Assembly: GCA_029379385.1 (NCBI GenBank)
Contig: CM055617.1
Span: forward strand, 1,240,001 to 1,304,000
DNA length: 64,000 bases
Origin: Quillaja saponaria
Lineage: Eukaryota > Streptophyta > Magnoliopsida > Fabales > Quillajaceae
Direction of reading: 5' to 3'
The notes beneath the pieces were generated by a model, which saw nothing but the letters and a program-made list of their open reading frames with translations, made no database searches and was not told the origin of the DNA. Positions 24,986 through 40,200 of the stretch are shown here, piece after piece; the stretch's first letter is position 1; the number at the start of each line of letters is the position of its first letter. Both the position numbers and the translations under genes were made by a program.

Positions 24986-26305
24986 ATGGAAACTTCTCTG
25001 CCATTCACAGTGATCTTCACGATCTTGATCCTAGCGATTCTCTGCAATCCGAAGGCAAACGCCATTGAAGGACTGGACGCGACCTTCACTCCTTCAACAA
25101 CAACAGTACCACCATCGCCGCAACCAACTCCACAGGACCTCCAAGAACACTCGTTCTTCTCTCACACAGCACTCCTCCCTCCGATCTTGTCTCATCTCGG
25201 CTTCCATGAACTAGCCATGGCGGCTCCTTCACTCTCCGATTCCACTACGATCACCACCTCCGCCTGGAACGGGCCTTCCACTCTCTTTGCTCCGTCAGAT
25301 TCCTCTCTTCGAAGTTGCTATTCTTGCTCTCTTCCAAACCTCCTCCGTGAACACATCGTTCCTGGCCTTTTTACCATCGAATATCTCCGAAAACTTGCTT
25401 TCGGTACCAAGATCGAGACATTGAGTCCCGGCCGTTGCATCACCGTGACCTCCGATACCTTCAACGGAAACAACAATTCCACTACGAACGAAAAGGTGTT
25501 CATCGGAGGTTTGGAAATCACCCAACCGGATCTCTTCAACAATGGTCTCGTTGTTATTCACGGCCTTCGAGGCTTTATCTCTCCTCTTTCTCCATTTTCT
25601 TGCGACGTCGAGAGGATGACGTCACTGTCATTTCCGTACCATCCTGATCATCGGTCTGCTCAACATTTCCAACATCCAAGCACGGTACACCCTGCTATCA
25701 TGCGCCTGATGCATAGAGACGCTATCCTCAGGCTCCGTAACAACGGCTTCAGCATCCTCTCTCTTGCCATGAAAGTGAAGTACGCCGAGCTCGTCACTCT
25801 CAACAACATGACGGTGTTTGCTGTTGATGATGTCTCCATCTTCTCCGGTTCTCAGACTTATATCAGTAACGTGAGATTCCACATAGTGCCGAACCAGTAC
25901 TTGACGATGGCAGATCTGGAGAGGCTCCCTGTTGGAACAGCGCTCCCATCACTGGAGCGAGGTCAGTCTCTGATGATTACAACCGCCGGAGGTGGACCTA
26001 CTGCAGCGCCGCTGAGGATTAATTATGTGAGGATTAAGGTGCCGGACGTGATGCGAAATGTCAAGATCGTGGTCCATAGTGTGTACTTGCCATTTCCACA
26101 TATTCATCTCGCAGCAGCTGCGTACGATAATATCTTGGGAGGAGGAGGAGGAGGATCAGACGGTACGAATCATATGCCAGAAGATCGTCCGGTAGATGGA
26201 TCTTGTGCTGCTCTAGAGGAGCATGGAGGTTGTACTGAGGAGAGTGAAATCCCAATGCCTCAGGTCAAGCCAATGGTGGAGACCGAAGATCACCATGGTC
26301 TGTGA
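24986..26305 (+). CDS. FLA21: Fasciclin-like arabinogalactan protein, FLA21-type, intronless
   Basis: A single exon encodes 439 aa. The start is the ATG at 24986, in the context GCCATGG; the frame runs on upstream but has no earlier ATG. The protein has a signal peptide (METSLPFTVIFTILILAILC), a Pro/Thr-rich stretch (about residues 38-52) and two fasciclin-type regions. The first (about residues 55-205) contains FHELAMAAPSL, STLFAPSDSSL and LLREHIVPGLF. The second (about residues 230-375) contains NGFSILSLAMKVKYAELV, MTVFAVDDVSIF and VRFHIVPNQYLT. There is a glycine run (GGGGGGS) and an acidic tail with no GPI-anchor hydrophobic end, so it is probably a secreted wall protein. Several N-x-S/T sites are present. 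The coding region is clearly more GC-rich than its flanks, as expected of an intronless gene. Its molecular role is unknown beyond wall and adhesion functions assigned to the family. Confidence 0.9.
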   Translation: METSLPFTVIFTILILAILCNPKANAIEGLDATFTPSTTTVPPSPQPTPQDLQEHSFFSHTALLPPILSHLGFHELAMAAPSLSDSTTITTSAWNGPSTLFAPSDSSLRSCYSCSLPNLLREHIVPGLFTIEYLRKLAFGTKIETLSPGRCITVTSDTFNGNNNSTTNEKVFIGGLEITQPDLFNNGLVVIHGLRGFISPLSPFSCDVERMTSLSFPYHPDHRSAQHFQHPSTVHPAIMRLMHRDAILRLRNNGFSILSLAMKVKYAELVTLNNMTVFAVDDVSIFSGSQTYISNVRFHIVPNQYLTMADLERLPVGTALPSLERGQSLMITTAGGGPTAAPLRINYVRIKVPDVMRNVKIVVHSVYLPFPHIHLAAAAYDNILGGGGGGSDGTNHMPEDRPVDGSCAALEEHGGCTEESEIPMPQVKPMVETEDHHGL

Positions 26306-27074
26306 TTCTGGAAACTGAAGGTTATGCTTCTTTTGCGGATGTCGACCTGTCTCTGTTTACTTTGTTCCCCAGTTTTGCTTTACGCCTACTGTTAAGCCAT
26401 TGCAGTTTTTGATCACATATCAGTGTCAAATGGAGTCAATGCCTGAGATTAGTTTTGTCTCTTGTTTACTTTCGTTCTCTGTATCTCTAAATAATCACAT
26501 CGTTTATCAGTGGCGTCTGTTCATTCATTTTTTTATTTTATTTTTTTAATTGTTAGTTGTGATGTTGATGAATGCATGACTCTTCATTCAACGCCTGTTA
26601 AAGATTGCCCTTCTTTCATGGATAATTCATTAAACCAAATTAATTGTCATTTAAGCATTCACTGAATTCAGAATCCATCAATCTTTTAGAAAAGCCTTGC
26701 CGAATGCCAGTAAAAATGAATACCAAGGCCTGTGGAATCCCATGATTGACGAAGGTAAATGCTGCTTCGGCCCATGATATACACTTTACATGGTATACAG
26801 TGTCCAGCTTCTTCATATATTTCATTAGGCCCTGTTCTAAATGAAAGTACACAAGAAAAAAATGGATGAGGTTGGCTTGTTTACGAGACTTTCTGTTTTG
26901 GCCCAACCCAATCTAATCCCAGTAATGCAATTACAGAAATTCTTTATTTTCTGATTCACGCATGACACAATGCAAGTTTGTTCGATCCCCCTATTTAGGC
27001 TATTACCATATCTGTTACTACCGGCGATCCCTATCTCCGACCATCACTTGTGACTCAGCGTTACACTGCCCGGA
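26306..27074. other. Intergenic region
   Basis: This holds the FLA 3' UTR and the promoter of the TRAPPC12-like gene. A minus-strand open frame near 26640-26906 has no recognisable domain or codon character. I see nothing else. Confidence 0.4.
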
Positions 27075-28204
27075 ATGGAATCCGACTTGCCCGATCCTAA
27101 AACGATGACGTCCCAAATGGAAAACCTGTCAGTCTCCACCGATCCACTGACAAACCATTTTGGCTCGCTCAACGATCTATTCCACGAGCTCGCCTCCCTC
27201 CAAGACCTTGCCAACCGTGGCTCGTGGCTCTCCATTCTTGACAAGGTGGCCAGAGCCAGAGCCCACTCTATCCTTCACAAACCCCATGACCACCTCAGCG
27301 TACCTTGCCTACAACGTCCTTGCCCTAACGAAACTGCGGCGTTATAGTGAAGCATCTGCTGAGCTTGACACCTTGGACGACCTTGAAAGATCCGAGTACA
27401 GGTATGAAACGTACCCGAAAATGTATCCGAACCGCTTCGGTTCAATGGTCCCCTTCTCCCTCCGGTGGCTTCACGCGCTGATCCCAATTAAGTCTAACCA
27501 GCGCCAGGAAGGGTTAGATAGACTTTACAGGCTTCTAGATTTTGTGCGCAATAGGTTGAAGGAGAAAGAATTGAAAAACCTGAGTGTTTCCCGTGAATGT
27601 GTGGAAGAAGAGGGAGGTGTTTGTAATGAATTATATAATTGGACACCATTTGAGCCACAAGGAGTTTACTGTAAGCTTGAGTTTGATTTCAGACTTGCTT
27701 AATCGTGATACTTCAGATGCTGTTCTACTTTCCAAGCTTGGGTATATTCAGATGCAAATTGGTGACTTGGAGGGTGCAAAAAATTCGTTCAATAGGGTTG
27801 AGAATTTGATGAAAGAGGGGAACAGTAATGGTTCACTGGCTGAGATTGAGTTTAAGAATTTTGTGAATCGGAACAAGGCGTTGATGTATATAGTTGAGAA
27901 GGATTATATTTCGGCAGTAAGGGAGTACGAGGGGTGCATTGAGAGGGACAATGCAGATATGGTGGCTATTAATAATAAAGCTCTTTGTTTGATGTATTTA
28001 AGGGATTTGTCTGATTCTATCAAAGTCATTGAAAATGCTCTTGAAACAGTTCCTACAGTGGCTCTGAATGAGACGGTTATTGTGAATTTGTGTAGTATGT
28101 ATGAGTTGGCCTATGTTAATCACTCTGATATGAAGAGAACTCTTAATAATTGGATTACCCGTATTGCTCCTGATGATTTTGATGCGTCATGTACTCGGAC
28201 ATGA
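27075..28204 (+). CDS. TRAPPC12: TRAPPC12-like TPR protein, broken by two single-base insertions
   Basis: The sequence encodes a plant TRAPP subunit 12 homologue (At4g39820 type), a TPR protein of the TRAPPIII vesicle-tethering complex. It is intronless here. Three consecutive frames carry one continuous protein. The first (27075 to about 27297) has FGSLNDLFHELASLQDL and HSILHKPHDHL. The second (to about 27575) has YLAYNVLALTKLRRYSEAS and PNRFGSMVPFSLRWLHAL. The third (to 28204) has VWKKREVFVMNYIIGHHLS, LLSKLGYIQMQIGDLEGA and ALCLMYLRDLSDSIKVIENAL. Each switch needs one extra base: at CACCTCAGCGTAC near 27297-27303, and at TTTCCCGTGAATG near 27570-27580. The span of 1130 bp equals 376 codons plus 2, which agrees. 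As written, translation stops in the first frame near 27347. This is either a recent pseudogene or a pair of sequence errors. Confidence 0.85.
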
Positions 28205-30204
28205 GGTAGTTCTTCCTCTCTTAATGTTATTTCTATTTGAGCTACTTTTATGATTGTCTGCGTTATACATTCAGAGTGTAGTAGCTTGGAAGTAAGATAA
28301 TGTACTTCTGTTTTTTAAATTCTTTGATTTGATATTGATTTCATTTAAGTAATATGAAAGTTCATTGTTTTAATTAGCAGTTTGCTCTTTCACTTGCTTC
28401 TTGGTGTTGTGTATCATGTGATGGTAGCTCGAGTACGAGATGTGGCTTGATTATTATGTAGAAGATAGTTAATGATTAATCATTGACAGACCAAACATAT
28501 TGGAATTCATTATCCATCAGGATCTCTTTTGGACTGTGAAACTTCTCCATTTAGCTGGATATGGACTAAAACTACACATATATGATCAGTTTTAATTAGG
28601 TAGAGATTAGAGAATGAATAGCTTAAAGTTATGCAATGGCAGTATTTGAATGATATTTGCATGAAGTGGAGAATAGTAAGGATGGAGATGGCATATAATT
28701 AGATGAAATTCTGGTTGATATTAGCATGTTCTTTTTCATGGGGACAACAGAATAAAATTCTGGTGTTTCTGTTTAAAAATATTTAAGAAGAACATGCAGC
28801 ATGCCCCTCTGATCCCGTTTTCTTTTCGCCCCCACCCCCTCTTAAAACGAGAATGCCTTAATCTTTTAATAATGCATAGAAAAGTAAGAGAGGGATTCAT
28901 ACATAGTCTTTGCTTGTCTTTGGCATGGAGTATTGAAAATTTGTCATCAGTCAATCTTGGTATGGTGAACCTTCATTCCAATCTCTCAGTTTCTCCATTG
29001 CTGGTATCGGAATGGCATTTCTACACTGTCTATCCTATGTGTCCCAAATGATGAAACTTGGGAATAATACTAGTGATTGTAATTGGGGCAAGAGTAGATT
29101 CTGCTTCAGTAGCAATTATTTTGCTGAAGCAGGTATTCCTGCTCGCAATCCGCTAATTGTTCCATAAAAGTAGATGAAAGCCTTGAGTAATAGATGTAAC
29201 TTGTTGAAGGACAGCACAGGCCAAGATGAACTTTGCCTCCTGTTACAATCTAATTTATTCACTGGTTTGTTTGTAAACACCAAGAAATTCTTCTTGTTTG
29301 TTTTGTGAGGGGGAGGGGGGCAAAAGTTGCGTACAGCAATTGATTGCTTCCCTTGCTAAAATGGAAAAAGACCTCTCAGCAGTGTGAAAATTGTGCTTCT
29401 TACTTAATTGTTTCTCTACAATAAGATGCTTCATTTTGGAATCTCTTCATCGCAGGATTCAGAAATAAAAATGAATTTCGAAATACTTAACTGACCAAAA
29501 GCTTTATAGTCATTTATTGCCTATCTAATAAAAGTATAAAACAGTAATGGCGATTGGCAATAACAAATGAAAAATAATTTCTTATGAGGTGAAAATAAAA
29601 GATATTGATACGTTTATTACTAAAATTATTAAATACAAAAAATCAGTGACCATTTTTCTTAATTTTTCGTCCACTCATGCAAATGGGTGTACCGCACAAA
29701 TAAAATTGACATCTTTTTCCTTTTGTTAAAGTACACATAACATTCATCACCTACTTCTAGTTTTTGAATAGTATGCTTGATGTTTTTCCATTATATTTTG
29801 TTTTTCTTAATAAGACAAAAGGGTCTAAGTTTAAATGTGTTTGATTTATATTGCAAAAATTTAAGATTTAGTCTAATGAAACCCATTTTTATGGTTAACA
29901 AATAAAATAAAATAAAATAATAATAATAATAATAAACAGGAGATTAAGCGGGCTTGGTATTTTATTTCATTTTAATGTGTATTCATCAAAAAAATACATT
30001 TACTTTATTAAGCCTTTCTCATTTTACAAGTGTAAATAATTTATGAATTCAATTTAATATTTTGAAGTTGAAGCTCCATCTATGATATACCAACCCCCTC
30101 ATGTTTCTCTTTCCCTCACCAAACCTCTTTCTCCTTTCTCTTATTGACCCAAACTCCCTCAAGGAAAGGGGATTGATTCCATTCCTAACAGTTTGGCGGC
30201 TTCC
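28205..30204. other. Intergenic region
   Basis: This 2-kb stretch contains the 3' flank of the TRAPPC12-like gene, AT-rich filler, an AAAAT/AAT microsatellite at about 29905-29937, and the PAT promoter. The open frame upstream of the PAT ATG (30101-30204) shows no conserved protein. No gene was found. Confidence 0.45.
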
Positions 30205-33460
<3,256 letters not shown>

Positions 33461-34698
33461 CGATGATTGGTTGTGTACTATATTGTGATCATTGTATTTC
33501 TTTGATAATTGCCATCTTGTAGGTGTATTATTCTGAAAATAATGCTGCCAACTGTAGCTACATGTTGAACAAAGGTTGTTCAACATTATTCAAACTGTGT
33601 CTGCTATTTTACTTACATCTAGTGAACCTGAAGGTGTTTCACTAAAATACCATTTCCTTTCTTTTTCATCTTCCTTCATTTTCCTTTATCTGAGAAGGGC
33701 CCTGGTCTTGCTCATAATGTAATAACCAAATCTTCGTGTAATACAAATTTTTCATCTGTCTGTATTATTCATGTGTTGCAGCCTTTTGTTTAGTTTATTA
33801 ATTTAATTGAACTATCCTCTCAAAATCTAATTGAACTAATTAAGGTATACAAAAAATATTGTTAAAAAAACAATATATTAGAAGTTTGATCACATAAAAA
33901 CTTTATAGTAAACACTAGTAAAATAATAATTTTCAACAAATGATGAGTTTTCCTTATAAAATAATAATAAAATGTGATTTTCTATTTTGGGTCTTAGTTA
34001 AAGAATGAGATACGATTTTCTATAAAACAATATATTAGGGTCTTAAGACTGAAATTAGTGTCAACTTGGCTACATAACTAATAAAAAATGTTATTTACCC
34101 ATGAATGCTGTAGAGGAAAATATAAATGGCAGATGTTATTGGTCGCTTGCAAATCTCAAGGGAAAAACTGTAATGCACTTTGTAAGCTAACAAATAAAAT
34201 CTTAATTGATTAAGCAGTTGGCATTCTTTTAATGGTGAATATATATTCTGGTTAGGGAATCAATTCCCTATAGGGGTCATTGCTTGGAATCTTCCAACAC
34301 ATTCAGCAATGGCCCAATTGACAAAGAAAGTTAGAACTTCCCCGAAAGGTTCCGTTCAAAGGTTTCTGCTGAAAGGCAAATAAGAAAGCAAGAAAGAGAG
34401 GGGAAATGTTTAATCCTTGTTCTTTGTGAAAATATTCCTGTCTAACTAGAATTGCTTTACACAGAACACCTTAAGAAGCTAAGGATACCCTTTTTCCAAA
34501 GCCTAAAGTCGGTGACTTGAACTACAAGACAATCAATCTGAATAGGGAAGAATTCCCTTCCTTTCACCTGTACTTTCCCCTTCAATCTCCTCTCTTTTCC
34601 CTCCATTTAAAGCATGAGGATTATAATGAATACAACAGACAAAGTAAACCCCAAAACAGTTTGAATAGTAGTTTGACAAGAAAAAGAAAAGTATTGCA
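33461..34698. other. Intergenic region
   Basis: This contains the PAT 3' UTR and the NEN4-like promoter. Sequence is AT-rich and no gene or clear repeat was found. Confidence 0.4.
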
Positions 34699-36188
34699 AT
34701 GGAGGTCTCTTATGTAGGCAAAGAGGGTACATCAGAGATTGTGTTCTTTGACTTGGAAACAACAGTACCTAATAAGGGTGGACAAAGGTTCTGGGTAAAA
34801 GAGTTTGGTGCAATTGTTGTTTGTCCGCGGAAACTTGTTGAGCTTGAGAGCTATAGCACACTTATAAGACCTAAAGATCTATCTGTGATCTCATTGAGGT
34901 CTAGCAGATGTGATGGAATAACCCGGGAATCCGTTGCAAATGCACCAGTTTTTGAGGAAGTTGCTGACAAAATATTTAGCATTTTGAATGGAAGGGTGTG
35001 GGCAGGCCATAACATTCAAAGATTCGATTGTGTTCGCATTAGGGAGGCCTTTGCAGAGATTGGTATGCCTGTACCAGTGCCAGTTGGGATTATTGATTCA
35101 CTTGGTGTCCTAACTAACAAGTTTGGAAGAAGAGCTGGTAATATGAAGGTACTTAATCTGTCAATTCAAACCTGTTTTGCAACTTTGTAATACAGCTTTA
35201 TAATCCAGAATATGGAATTTTGTGCTAAATGGATACCAAAAATCACACAATCCTAACATTGTATCTGTTTATGTGTTTAGATGGCGACATTGGCTGCTTA
35301 TTTTGGTCTTGGACAGCAGAAGCACCGGTATTTATGCAGTTCTTGTTGTCAAGTGGTTCAAAATTTCCTTTTGTGAAAATTTTGAATTCATTGTTCGTTC
35401 TAATAAGCAACTGAAACAGGAGCCTTGATGATGTTCGGATGAACTTGGAGGTCCTCAAGCACTGTGCAACTGTGTTGTTTCTGGTATGCATATAACTTCC
35501 AATATTTGTGTATTACCAACACCATGGACATTGGATATATAAACATTCAATTTTTTTGGCTTGAACTTTGATTCCGGTATCAGGAATCAAGTTTGCCTAG
35601 TACATTACATGGGAAGTGGCAAGGGTGTTCTTCCTCGGTCATGACTCGAAGCAGAACTAATGGGAAACTGCCTTGCAGAGAAGAGACTAGCGGAAAATCT
35701 CCGCCAACTGCAATAGGATATCAAAGAGCAGTTCCCTATGCAAGAGAGATTTGGGAAAGGTTTTGGCCACGTTTATAAATTTTTTAGTAATGTGAATATG
35801 GCTCATCTTAATCAGTCACTAACCATGACAACGGAATTTTTATGAAAACCAGATGACAGAAAGAGTGAAGGATCTTTTTTCATGTAAAGCCCAAGGGAAG
35901 GCAACCTCTAAACCATTTACTCCAGCATTCACATTCATTGCTAAGATGAAGCAGAACTCTGCTGGCATCTGTATTTATACATCCTTTTTCTACTCTGTTT
36001 TATTGGAAGAGGCAAGGAGGCAAGACAAAAGCACCCAACAATTGAAGACATTGAAAAGATTATATTTGGGAAAGTTCATGTGGAAAATGATTCCACAAGT
36101 TCCATTCAATTATTATGCAGATCGAACAACGGCAGGAATGTCTCGAGGAAAACAGAACATGAAATTTGGAAATTATAATTGTGGATAA
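34699..36188 (+). CDS. NEN4: NEN4-like DEDDh exonuclease, with a one-base deletion in exon 4
   Basis: NEN proteins are nucleases that degrade nuclear DNA during sieve-element enucleation under NAC45/86. Exons are 34699-35148, 35281-35327, 35420-35483, 35584-35759 and 35853-36188. The DEDDh motifs are visible: FFDLETTVPNKGGQRFWVKE (D and E), WAGHNIQRFDCVRIRE (second D), and H-R-S-L-D-D-V-R across the exon 2/3 junction (H and last D). The C-terminal part has TRSRTNGKLPCREETS and AIGYQRAVPYAR, typical of the family. After VPYAR the family continues G-x-LGK then MTERVKDL. Here exon 4 is 176 nt where 177 are needed, so the frame reads REIWER and meets a TGA just across the junction. Restoring one G before AGATTTGGG would rejoin exon 5, which begins MTERVKDLFSCKAQGKA. 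The nuclease domain is intact either way. The end of exon 5 is uncertain. Confidence 0.85.
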
Positions 36189-37254
36189 ATGTCTATCCCA
36201 ACAAAAGAGAAACCATGACAGCAATTTGTTCATACTTCAATTAGTTGATTGATTCAAATCATTTTTATATTGAAAATACTCGTGCACATGTGTACTGTAC
36301 CACTAATCATAATAAATAAACGCTTGATACTAATATCAATTCTTTACAGCCCTGCATGAGACAGTCCAAAAGCCTAGGCTAAACACTCTATGCTCTTCAT
36401 TTTGGAAATGGACTTAACTTTTTGATTTGAAATCAAGTTTTGGATGAACAAGAAAGATCCACAAGTCATTGTGCCAAACCAACCGGTTCAGGACCAATGA
36501 ACACCAACTGACTGTTCCATCTTTAGTTCATCCAATCATCTCTCTCCCTCTGTGTAGTGTTTGGGGTAAGAAGGTATGGTTTATCAGAAAATTTTGAAAT
36601 CCTGAAACCCTTTCTCTTCTTTTCTGACTCAAACTCCATGCATCTTGAATTCTTGATAATGATAGTTGTGATGCATCACTTACCTGGGGGAGGGGAGGAG
36701 AGAGAACAAAACCTTCAAAATTTCCCACACTTAATATAGGATAGAGTTTAATATCACATAAATACAGTACACTGAATCATGTTACTTCTCCTTTCTTCGT
36801 GTCTAACAGTAATAATCCGGACCACTTACTATTTGTTCTAATCATATGTATATAAGACTGTGAATCATGCCATACTAACATTGAGTTCACGGATGCTGCT
36901 TGTGTTTCATGACATTCATATTTCGCTCTAAATCATGTGCTTCTCTCGGGGTTAGTTTAAGTAGATTGTATATATTAAAGATTGCCTTACTAAAGTGGCA
37001 GGGATCCTTTCTTCTAGTGGCACCGACTTCTTTTAGTCCTGAGTTCCAAATACAGATGATTTAGCCAGATGTATGGATTTTGAGAAAATTTATTGAATTG
37101 TATATATATGTCAATTAATTGTCTTTATTCATAAAATTTCACGGTGAGAATAAAACAATTTCCAATTTGTATCTTTATAGTATTCATTGTCTCCTCATCT
37201 CTACTTGACACTTCTTTTTCTTTAAATCTTCTGGATGAAAGTTGTAATCAACAC
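36189..37254. other. Intergenic region between convergent NEN4 and sulfate transporter genes
   Basis: Both 3' UTRs fall here. I see no gene, RNA gene or clear repeat. The short open frames near 36530-36740 on both strands have no recognisable content. Confidence 0.4.
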
Positions 37255-40200
37255 TTACAAAGTAGCCATTTTGGTAGTCAGATTTGCATCCACAGCTTCT
37301 CCTACAGTTAAAAAAACCCTTCCTTCAATTTTGCCCACAAAGTTGGCTAACCTTAGCTTGTGAATTACTTGCCAACTTGGGTTGGCAATTGCTACCTGAG
37401 AGAAAGAGATAGACAGGTAGACAGGCAGGCGGGTTAAATTCTTCACACCAAGGGTGGAAAATGTGAAATTGATTCACCAATCCCAAAAGATAAGGGGATA
37501 AATAAATATTCAGGCCTCACTTCCATTCCATGTGAAATCAGATTCTTATGCAGCTCCTCTAGAGATGCAATTCCCGTTGTGTCAATGTTCACAAGACCTA
37601 CATTGTAGCAAAAATAATTTACATGAGAAGCAATATGCTTAGATGAATATATGACATGGGTGTAATAACATGATAGTCTATTGTTTTGGTGTTTTAGGAT
37701 TGTAGCAAAGTTGACAGTTGCTTTGTTTGAATTTGCACACCCTCTACTCAGAAGTTAGATGAATATATGACAAGGGTGTATATAAAATGAATGTTCCGCC
37801 CTCCCCATTTCATGTCTGAGGCAGTATCAATTGGTGAACAAAGATCTGTTGTTTTTGCATCAAATTGTAATGACAGAGGAAAAGACTTACTTGACATGTC
37901 AAGAATTGCAAGTTTAGTGGTGCATTTTCCTTTCGCTTCCTCCTCTTCTTCATCAGTCACCCATCTCATAATCCTTTACCATAAACGTAGCAACAAATAA
38001 GTGTATAATAACTCTTTCAAGAAACTGTGCATGTGCAAATCCTAAATGGTGTAGAGCTGTGCAGGTACCTTTCCCTTACAGAATTGGCATTTGCAAACAA
38101 AGCCAAGCAGACTTGACACGGATTATCAGGACCCCAGGAATTCTCACTGCCATTAGATATTGTTCAACATCACAAAATATATCACTGCAGGGAAGCCTTC
38201 CAACAATCTCAATTCCTGGTTGAATTAAGATAAAGATTATCTTTGCAAATGATATTGTTACCTGCAGTTTTCATTATTTTATCATTCATGCTATCTGAAC
38301 ATCTGCAATGTGAGGGCCAAGAAAGCAAAAACTTACTGCAAGTATAAGACCAATCTCCACTGACATAAACAGCACCCCAAAGAAGTCACCAATACAAGCA
38401 AGAAAGTCTAGCTTGTCAACCTTCCAAATATTATAAGCTTTATTAAGGTCAATGAGTCCTGGTACCGCGGAAAGAATTATTGAAGCAAGGATTGCTTTTG
38501 GAGCTATAATGCAAGAACCTTGTAAAGAACAGTGATATGAGCACTGCGATTGCCATCACTATATTTGAGACTACAGTTTCAGAACCAGCACTGTAATTCA
38601 CAGCAGTACGTGAGAAAGAGCCTGCATAATTTACAAATTACAGGTGACATTAAAAAGCAGATTGGAAAGTTTAATACTCATGAAGAGAAGGAATTCATAA
38701 GAAACAACTTCAGGTAAAATTCTTCTTGGAAATAAAGTCACTAGGATTCTTTTTTCTGTTTCATTGTTATTATTATGCTACCTCCATCTCATTTTGTTAG
38801 TCATATTTGACTCTGCACAAAGTTTGGGGAGATTCATATTTGTTATGAAAAAAAGATAAGTCAACTTTTATTAAGTTGTTATTTTTCCAGAATTGTCGTT
38901 AACTTTTTTACTTTCAAAGGAAATAACAAGGGTAAGAAACGAAAGTGAGGCACCTAAAATATTAAAAATGGACAGACATTTTGAGACAACCCAAAAAGAA
39001 AACAAAGATAGAATGGGATAGGGGAAGTAATCGTTTAGTTAAACAGGTTTTGGACAATAGGAGAAGAATACTAGATAGCAATCTGAAAGTTAATAAGAAA
39101 GAAGTTCACCTGTTGCAACATAGCAAGAAGTGAGAGATCCTACAATGTTCATTAAGCCCAAGGATACCATTTCTTTATTGGCATCAAGGTGGTAGCCTCT
39201 CATCGATGCAAAAGATCGACCAACTGCCATAGCCTCCTATTGTTGACAATATTGCAGGATAGAAAGGAGATTAGAAACACTCATTTATATGGAAACAGGC
39301 AGAGATGGATTGAATAAATGGATATCACACCATGAGTGCAACAATAGCTACTATCAGACCAGTCTTAGCCAAAGCCCCCACAAACTTTCCATCAAATTGT
39401 AACTGAGACACAGAGCTTGGAATCAAGTGGCTGCCATCAATATCTCCTAGAACCTCAAGTCTACTTCCACGAATGAAATAGGCAATGACAGAGGATAGAA
39501 CAACAGAAAGGAGAGGGGCAAGAGGTGGCAACCAGAAGAGTTTTTTGTTCCTTTTACCCTGGTGGGAAAATCACAGAGCAACAAAATTTTTGAGAGGTAG
39601 ATTGGGATAGATAATGACTCATACATAATTATTCAGTTGACATCGTAATAGTTCTTACCAGAAGTCTAACAATTAGGATGAATATTAGAAATGAGAATCC
39701 GAGGACAAAATTGTAAGGATGCCACTTTGACTGAAAAAGATCAGTAACTTAACTGTTACAATCAAAGATAGAAATGCGATCTTGTAATACATATAGATAC
39801 TATATCAGGAAAAAGAATTTGTAAATTTGCTTAAGAAGAGAACTTTGATTTCTCAATAAGTTCAGTGTTCTCCTTTCCATGTTTGTTTCCTTACTCGACC
39901 ATTGAGGGATCCAAAAAAGGTTTTCATGACAGAAATTATATTAGTTTGGTTGGTAAACTTAGTGATCCCAAATAGTCCTTTCATTTGTTGAAGACCAATG
40001 ACAATGGCTGCACCTGCCAAGAACCCAACAATAGCAGCATGGGAGAGAAAATCTACAAGAAATCCCAACCTGTACATTTATGAGTTAATTTAAGGGGAAA
40101 ATACTGAAAAGTTAATAAATTTAGTACTGCAAGAATAATATTTAGCATGATGTTAAATGTTAAGTTCAGATTATAAAATAAAATACTCAAGTAAACTATA

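Noticed and set aside
26640..26906. Minus-strand open frame downstream of the FLA gene
   Set aside because: No recognisable family, no splice partners, and it lies in the UTR/promoter interval.
28794..29051. Plus-strand open frame after the TRAPPC12-like gene
   Set aside because: No homologue known to me and no continuation; likely chance.
30101..30204. Upstream extension of the PAT first exon
   Set aside because: The transit peptide begins at the ATG at 30205 and only that frame joins exon 2 in phase.
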